DNA from: Hyphomonadaceae bacterium
GTDB lineage: Bacteria; Pseudomonadota; Alphaproteobacteria; Caulobacterales; Hyphomonadaceae
Direction of reading: 5' to 3'
Length of the DNA stretch: 64,000 nucleotides
Assembly: GCA_030697555.1 (NCBI GenBank)
Contig: JAUYPV010000049.1
Coordinates: 1 to 64,000, forward strand
Shown here: one piece after another, positions 58,306 through 64,000 of the stretch
Numbering within the stretch: position 1 is the stretch's first letter
How the letters are laid out: every line of letters starts with the position of its first letter
Program-made: the position numbers and the translations under genes
Notes under the pieces: generated by a model
What the model saw: the letters and a program-made list of their open reading frames with translations, nothing else
Told to the model about the DNA's origin: nothing
The model's database searches: none

Positions 58306-59847
58306 CTATCGCGATGCGCCTTTCTTGTCACGCACAGCAGCCAGAAGCTTTTCCAGATTGCGCAACTGATCGAACGCATGGTTGGCCTCAGCGAGCGATG
58401 CCGCCCGCGTAAGGACGTCCTCTGCGCGGTCGAGGTCGCCTGCGGCCGTCAGCATCTGTCCGTGCTTGCCGGCGGCCCTGAAATAGAAATCGTTCGTCAC
58501 ATGGCGCGGGTCGCTCTCGAAGAGAGCCAGGCCCTCCTCCATCAGCCTCAGCGCCTCGTTCCGGCGGAAGGATAGAAAGGAAAGCGCATGGGCGTATTCC
58601 GTCTGCGATTCCGCGATTTTCGCGGTCGCAGCTGCCGCGCGTACACGACCATCGAAGGCAAAGCGGAAGTCCCGCAACGCAAGCGCGTACCGCCATTTCT
58701 CTCCGAGCAGCGCCAGGCGCGCGTGCGCGCTGGCACGCTGCTGGCGTAGGGTAATCCGATCCGCACCAGGTCGAGCAAGCCCCGCCTGGCACAAGCTGAT
58801 TGCCTGATGATAGAAACGGCGAGCGGTGACCGGGAGCCGTATCTTGTTGCCGATGGAATGATAGGCGCTCGCCCGCGGATGATGGGGCGGATTGCTTTCG
58901 CCGCCGACATCCCTTGCGTGCGCCAGCTCGTTGAGCGTTGCGAGGCAACCCATCGGGTGTGAACCATGAAGCCCGTGCCACGCCGCGGACTCGTTCCACA
59001 GCCCCAGGACGGTCTGGAGTTCGGGGTTGAGGTCGGCCGCACGCCGTGCGCTGTCCGTGTTGGCGAGTTCTCGGATCGCGATCCACAAATGGGTCAAGCG
59101 GGTGATGTGGCCCATAGGTCTACCCTGACGCTTGGCGTCGGTGACCTGTCCGATGCTCTTTCTGATCAGGTCCGCGTCGCCTCCAAGCCCGTTGTCACGC
59201 CTCAGCCCGCCACTCAGAAATGACAGATGCGGCGCCAGTCTCTCCTGCCGTAGTTTCTCTTTGACGCGACCGATGCTGACAGGGTCGAAGAGCCAGGGAG
59301 AGATCCCGGCCTCACCACGCGCGGCGGCTTTGGCGAAGCGGTGGAATTCCTCTGGCACATCGCCACGATCGGCTGTGAGAAGAAGAGACCCCAGCGTATT
59401 GCTCACGAGCGCCAGGAAGGCCTGCATGCTGGCCGACGGTTGCATGTCGCGAACCTGCACGACGCAGCACGGCATGCTCTGGAAGCATGCTTCGAGAAGT
59501 TCGGCTTCGAAGAACGAAACCTGCGCCTGCTGGAGGAACGGGTCACGGCTCACCACAACCTTGCTACCGTGCCGTTCGAAAACCATTCCGAAGAATGCCT
59601 GGCAGGTTCCGATCAGACGGGCGCACCCCTCGAGAATTGCGATGTGATCGCCGGCCTGCGCCGCTTCATCGATAAGCGGATCGTCCTCGCCAAGGACCAC
59701 CTCGACGCCGTAAGCTGCAGCGTCCCTCTGAAGGTCGCGGCGCAGCGGCATCAGGTCGTCTGCGCCGCTCTCACGGGCGCTGAACGAGGAGGACAGATAG
59801 ATCCTCACGACCGAAACTCCATGCACCGCGTCAACATGATCGCACAC
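58306..59847 (-). CDS. DUF4062-like N-terminal domain fused to TPR-like helical region
   Basis: VRIYLSSSFSARESGADDLMPLRRDLQRDAAAYGVEVVLGEDDPL...GTCQAFFGMVFERHGS...VSFFEAELLEACFQSMPCCVVQV; C-terminal helical repeats. Confidence 0.55.
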   Translation of the reverse strand: MCDHVDAVHGVSVVRIYLSSSFSARESGADDLMPLRRDLQRDAAAYGVEVVLGEDDPLIDEAAQAGDHIAILEGCARLIGTCQAFFGMVFERHGSKVVVSRDPFLQQAQVSFFEAELLEACFQSMPCCVVQVRDMQPSASMQAFLALVSNTLGSLLLTADRGDVPEEFHRFAKAAARGEAGISPWLFDPVSIGRVKEKLRQERLAPHLSFLSGGLRRDNGLGGDADLIRKSIGQVTDAKRQGRPMGHITRLTHLWIAIRELANTDSARRAADLNPELQTVLGLWNESAAWHGLHGSHPMGCLATLNELAHARDVGGESNPPHHPRASAYHSIGNKIRLPVTARRFYHQAISLCQAGLARPGADRITLRQQRASAHARLALLGEKWRYALALRDFRFAFDGRVRAAAATAKIAESQTEYAHALSFLSFRRNEALRLMEEGLALFESDPRHVTNDFYFRAAGKHGQMLTAAGDLDRAEDVLTRAASLAEANHAFDQLRNLEKLLAAVRDKKGASR

Positions 59848-59956
59848 TTCGTCGCTTGGTTCACGAGGGGCGCCAGCCTGCTACGAAAAGCAAAGCCGCC
59901 GATACGACAAAATCCGGGCTCCCGGCGGCGCTGGCGTCTTCATTGGCCAAGGACGA

Positions 59957-59991
59957 AAAGCCTCACGCAGATTTCCTCCGCGTGAGGCTTT
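59957..59991. terminator. Bidirectional terminator after parB-2
   Basis: AAAAGCCTCACGC-agatttcctc-CGCGTGAGGCTTT; same stem core as the parB-1 terminator. Confidence 0.75.
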
Positions 59992-59999
59992 CGGCTGCC

Positions 60000-61946
60000 T
60001 TACTCGGCGGCCACCGCCGGAAGCGCAATTGCTGCAGCGCCCTGCGGCGGAACCGCGAGACCGCCAATGGCGACGGGCGTCACGAGGATGTCGGGCAGAT
60101 AATGCGAGCCCTCTAACAAGGCCGAGACTTTGGCGGCGAGCTCGTCCTTGCGCAGCTTGGCGTGCGCCTTGATGGCGTCCTCGCGCGCCCGTGCGCTCCG
60201 TTCAGGCATGCTGGGCGCGTCCGATAGCGCCGACATGAGCGCGGACTTCGGCAGGCGGGTCCAGAAGTCGGGGCCGGCGGTCCAGTACCGCGTCATGTCG
60301 ATATCAAGATGACGCGCCAGACTGTCGGCAATCGCTTGCTTGCGGAGGTCCACAGGCGATGTGTCTTCATGCGAAAGGTCGACTGAGCCCGCGACCAACA
60401 CGGCCAGCACGGCAAGAAGCCTCTCGCGCGAAAGATCCAGCGCCCAACCGAGGAGTGCATCGTCCTCGGACGGAATCTGTCCCTCCATCAGGGCTCTCGC
60501 GTCTTCAAGATCGGGCAAATCATCCACCGTGCGGGCCTGAGCCGAAATTGCTACGCCCGTGAACTCGGCCCTGTGCACGCTCCTCGCGGCCAGCGCCGCG
60601 ACGCACAGCGCCAGGGCGACATCCAGCTCACCCAGAAGCCCAACGCGGATTGCGCGCGTGCGCGCAAGTGTCAGGTCGCGATTGACCGCCTTGGGGAGCG
60701 CGCTCACATGCCCGGCCGGCCCATCCTCGATACCGTCGTCCTCGCTCTCGGCGCCGTTCCCTGCGCGGCGTTGCTTGAAATACGCATCGACGCGTTTCTG
60801 ATCGTCGGTGCGAACAAGGCCCTCTGAGACGCTGACCTCGCCGTCATGATCGATGGACAGCATCACACCGGAGAGCGCCATCACATCGCCTGTCCAGCAA
60901 CGGCCGGCCTGGCGGATCGTTTCAAACGCTGCTTCGAGATCGTCGCGTTCTGTCCAGCGCGGGTCGTCCTCCACACCGTTTGCGTCCAGTTCCGCGTCCA
61001 GCGCCTCGATCTCGCCCGAGATACGATCAAGCTCGGCCTGCTCTTCGGCCGTCGGATCCCGCCATTCCGGATGCAGGCGCGTCGATGACAGGCCGTCGCC
61101 TCTGCCGGCGCCGAGATTGAGATCGACCCAGCTCCAGCCTTGCGCAAGCCATGTGTCGCGGGACGCGGCAAGTTTATCCTCCGCCAGCTTTGTCAGCAGC
61201 GCAGGCGCTTCAATGAAGACGGCCTCCGGATCGAAGAGGTCCCGGAGCACCTTTCCGCCAGCGGCCTCATACGTCTCCAGCCCAACGAAGACGGCGAGCC
61301 GATCAGTCGTCCGCATGCGACCGTCCATGAGCCGTGCACGAACAGAAGGCCCATGCGTTACCGGCTTGCCAAGGCTGCGAAAGACCGCGTCCTGCTGCGC
61401 GTGGTCATCCACGAGGCAGAAGGCCCGGGCTGCGTCGAGTGACACGTCACCGCGTTTCCAGGCCGCCTTGATCCGGGGCGAAAGCCCCGCAAGCGCCAGC
61501 CGTTGATCGACGTGCCGGCGTTCTACGCCGAAACGGCGCCCGACTTCATCGGGCGTCTTGCCCTCCGCAACCAGCGCGGCATAGGCGTCGACTTCGTCCA
61601 TTGCGTCCATCGCGACGCGATGCACATTCTCCGTCAGCGATACCTCGATCCCGTCCTCGCGAGCGACGACTTGGCACGGGACCGGCCAATCCTTGGCGAT
61701 CTTGCCCTGTTTGGCGAGCAGCTTGAGGGCGAGCCGACGGCGACCGCCGGCTTCGACTTCGAAGCAATCCTTCTCGCCTGGCACGACGCACAGGTTCTGA
61801 AGAAGTCCGCGCGAATGAATCGAAGCAGCCAACGATTCGATATCGGCTTTCGGATGCCTACGCCGCACGTTGCGTGGCGATGCGACGAGCTTGTTCAACG
61901 GGATGTATTGAATGACTTGAGGCAGATCAGACATGGGATGCTCCAA
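60000..61946 (-). CDS. ParB-like protein, paralog 2
   Basis: Full-length homolog of 34788-36722: IPLNKLVASPRNVRRRHPKADIESLAASIHSRGLLQNLCVVPGEKDCFEVEAGGRRRLALKLLAKQGKIAKDWPVPCQVV. Confidence 0.93.
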   Translation of the reverse strand: MEHPMSDLPQVIQYIPLNKLVASPRNVRRRHPKADIESLAASIHSRGLLQNLCVVPGEKDCFEVEAGGRRRLALKLLAKQGKIAKDWPVPCQVVAREDGIEVSLTENVHRVAMDAMDEVDAYAALVAEGKTPDEVGRRFGVERRHVDQRLALAGLSPRIKAAWKRGDVSLDAARAFCLVDDHAQQDAVFRSLGKPVTHGPSVRARLMDGRMRTTDRLAVFVGLETYEAAGGKVLRDLFDPEAVFIEAPALLTKLAEDKLAASRDTWLAQGWSWVDLNLGAGRGDGLSSTRLHPEWRDPTAEEQAELDRISGEIEALDAELDANGVEDDPRWTERDDLEAAFETIRQAGRCWTGDVMALSGVMLSIDHDGEVSVSEGLVRTDDQKRVDAYFKQRRAGNGAESEDDGIEDGPAGHVSALPKAVNRDLTLARTRAIRVGLLGELDVALALCVAALAARSVHRAEFTGVAISAQARTVDDLPDLEDARALMEGQIPSEDDALLGWALDLSRERLLAVLAVLVAGSVDLSHEDTSPVDLRKQAIADSLARHLDIDMTRYWTAGPDFWTRLPKSALMSALSDAPSMPERSARAREDAIKAHAKLRKDELAAKVSALLEGSHYLPDILVTPVAIGGLAVPPQGAAAIALPAVAAE

Positions 61947-61972
61947 TGAGCTTCCCGGCGGCAGAATGCGAA

Positions 61973-62102
61973 GCCGGGGCCGCTTGCGCGACCCCGATTC
62001 ACAACGCCTGTCGGATGAGCCCGCCGCTCAAGGGCAAAAGCGCAGCGTCCCTTGAACGGCGGGTGCGACAGGCGATGTCCCAGAGCGCGCAAGAGACCCG
62101 GC
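61973..62102 (-). promoter_or_regulatory. Extended imperfect hairpin upstream of parB-2
   Basis: GCCGGG/CCCGGC, CTTGCGCG/CGCGCAAG, CGCCTGTCG/CGACAGGCG, CCGCCGCTCAAGGG/CCCTTGAACGGCGG nested; compensatory changes relative to 36760-36890. Confidence 0.7.
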
Positions 62103-62196
62103 TGATCGAGGGAGTTCTCGGGAGCTCTTTGGTTGTGCTATTGGAAGCGTTGGGTGAGCGATCGGGACATTGCGCTGAGTCGTAAGGCGCGATGGG

Positions 62197-64000
62197 ATGG
62201 GGGCGGGCACGACATTGGACAAAGCGCAGTCATCATCGCAACTAGGCGCGGGCGCAGTGTGGCATCGGTGGGAGCCCCACATTCACGCCCCCGGGACCCT
62301 GTTCAACAATCAGTTCAAGGGGCCCACCGCGTGGGATGACTACCTTTCGAGTCTGGAGAACGCGACGCCGGAGATCAGGGCCATCGCTGTAACCGACTAC
62401 TACCGCATCGATACGTATGAGGCGGTTCGAGCGGAGAAGAGCAAGAAGGGACGCTTGCCCAAGGTCGAACTGATCTTCCCGAACATCGAGCTTCGGCTCG
62501 ATATTGCGACCGTGAAGGATCGCTGGACCAACCTCCACCTGTTGGTCAATCCCTCAGATCCGGAACACCCAAAGGAGATTGAGCGCTTCCTGGGTCGGCT
62601 TCGCTTCCAAGCGTTTGGCGATAATTACGCTTGCACTCGCGATGATCTCATCAAGCTTGGTTGTAAGGCAAAACCCGAGCTGGTGAGTAACCCTAAAAAA
62701 GCCCTCGAGGAAGGCGCCTCGCAGTTCAAGGTGAATTTCTCGAAGCTGCGAGACGAATACAGCGGGAGCGATTGGGCCTCAGCCAACATCTTGATCGCGG
62801 TCGCGGGTGGGGAAACGGACGGTACGTCCGGCATTCGGTCGGGAAGCGACCAAACGCTTCGACAGGAAGTGGAAAAATTCGCGCAGATCATCTTCGCAAG
62901 CAGCTCGGCTCAACGCGATTTCTGGCTCGGACGCAAGCCGGGCATGGACGAGCAATTGCTCCGTAGCCGCTACAATGGACCAAAGCCGTGCCTTCACGGG
63001 AGCGACGCGCACGACAACAAGACCGTCGCCAAGCCGGACGGCGACCGATATTCGTGGATCAAAGGTGAGCGGACGTTCGAGGCGCTGCGCCAAACCTGCC
63101 TCGCGCCTGCAGATCGTGCGTTCGTAGGGCCGAAACCGCCGTTTCGGGCAACTCCGGCTCGCGTCATCCAGACTGTCGAAATCAAGCACGCAAGCTGGGC
63201 AAAAACCCCCACGCTCACGCTGAACCCGGGACTAGTCGCAATCATCGGGGCGCGAGGCTCCGGCAAAACTGCCCTCGCCGATGCGATCGCAGCGGGTTGC
63301 GATGCGACCGATGGCAGGCTCAGCGATGCTTCTTTCATCATCCGGGCCGCCGAACATCTCGCAGAGACTACAGTGCGTCTGACCTGGGGCGAAGGCGACG
63401 TCCTCGAACGGTCTCTTCTGGGCGATTCAGACGATGCAACTGTCATCCCGAAGGCCCGCTACCTCTCTCAAAAGTTCGTCGAAGAGCTTTGCTCTGCTCG
63501 CGGCCTCAAGGACGAACTCGTCGATGAGATCGAACGCGTCATTTTCGAAGCCCATGACTCGCTCGATCGGGATGGCGCGACAGACTTCGAAGAACTGAGG
63601 GATCTGCGGACGTTGGTCTTACGCGATAGTCGAGAAAGAGAGCGCAACGCGATCGCTCAGCTATCCGACCAGATCAGTCTGGAACGAGAAAAGCAAAGTC
63701 AGATCGCCACTGTAAAGCTTCGCATTGCCGAAAAGCAAACGGTCATCGGGCAGTACCGGAAGAGCCGAGACGGATTGGTTACAAAAGGCGGAGAGGAGCG
63801 GATCAAACGCCTCAACGCCCTCACCGCAGCGACTGATGGTGTACGCAACAACATCCGTTTGTGGTCGCAGGAAGTGCAAGCGTTGCAGTCGTTGCAAAAC
63901 GACGTGACCGACTTCCGTAAAAATCGTTCTCCAATGGCGCTGCGAAACACCAAACAGCACTTCGCGGCAGCAAACTTGGAAGAAGACAAATGGGAGTCCT
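62197..64000 (+). CDS. TrlF-like PHP-domain/AAA-like ATPase, truncated by window end
   Basis: Not in the supplied ORF track (runs off the edge). Translates as MGAGTTLDKAQ...WHRWEPHIHAPGTLFNNQFKGPTAWDDYL...LHGSDAHDNK...LNPGLVAIIGARGSGKTALADAI (P-loop), then coiled coil. Confidence 0.85.
   Translation, partial: MGAGTTLDKAQSSSQLGAGAVWHRWEPHIHAPGTLFNNQFKGPTAWDDYLSSLENATPEIRAIAVTDYYRIDTYEAVRAEKSKKGRLPKVELIFPNIELRLDIATVKDRWTNLHLLVNPSDPEHPKEIERFLGRLRFQAFGDNYACTRDDLIKLGCKAKPELVSNPKKALEEGASQFKVNFSKLRDEYSGSDWASANILIAVAGGETDGTSGIRSGSDQTLRQEVEKFAQIIFASSSAQRDFWLGRKPGMDEQLLRSRYNGPKPCLHGSDAHDNKTVAKPDGDRYSWIKGERTFEALRQTCLAPADRAFVGPKPPFRATPARVIQTVEIKHASWAKTPTLTLNPGLVAIIGARGSGKTALADAIAAGCDATDGRLSDASFIIRAAEHLAETTVRLTWGEGDVLERSLLGDSDDATVIPKARYLSQKFVEELCSARGLKDELVDEIERVIFEAHDSLDRDGATDFEELRDLRTLVLRDSRERERNAIAQLSDQISLEREKQSQIATVKLRIAEKQTVIGQYRKSRDGLVTKGGEERIKRLNALTAATDGVRNNIRLWSQEVQALQSLQNDVTDFRKNRSPMALRNTKQHFAAANLEEDKWES

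Noticed and set aside
1-64000. CRISPR array
   Set aside because: No regularly spaced repeat-spacer pattern seen by eye.
1-64000. tRNA or rRNA genes
   Set aside because: Only tRNA-3'-end-like fragments at 10478 and 19847; no complete cloverleaf recognised.

Overview
High-GC alphaproteobacterial-type window that reads as a mosaic of accessory modules. (1) 0-3.4 kb: ars operon (arsR, arsH, MFS, aquaglyceroporin, arsC). (2) 3.4-10.4 kb: polysaccharide/lipid-carrier decoration cluster bracketed by two diverged copies of the arsC 3' end. (3) 10.5-20.0 kb: ECF sigma/Ser-Thr kinase pair divergent from a translationally coupled secreted/outer-membrane operon, bracketed by two homologous ~155-bp att-like repeats with a tRNA-Leu-3'-end-like core. 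(4) 20-26 kb: mobilization region (DUF3363 relaxase, mobile mystery proteins A and B (Fic), ArdC-like antirestriction protein, SSB). (5) 27-34.7 kb: unusual six-gene cluster (Fe(II)/2OG oxygenase, stand-alone AlaX-type tRNA-editing protein, unknown protein, double-cupin protein, HemW/HemN-like radical SAM enzyme, non-canonical Nramp-like transporter). It looks like an undescribed amino-acid-modification or antimetabolite pathway with self-protection. (6) 34.7-40.4 kb: ParB-like gene divergent from a two-gene candidate defence system. (7) 40.4-57 kb: IS6 remnant followed by a TonB receptor/acyl-CoA catabolic cluster. (8) 57.7-64 kb: DUF4062-like/TPR protein, second ParB-like paralog, and the start of a TrlF-like PHP/ATPase gene. 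The most striking non-coding signal is three very long imperfect hairpins just upstream of ssb, parB-1 and parB-2, all on the same strand. The two parB hairpins show compensatory base changes. They resemble Frpo-type single-stranded promoters of conjugative leading regions. All calls are by reading the sequence; no database search was run.
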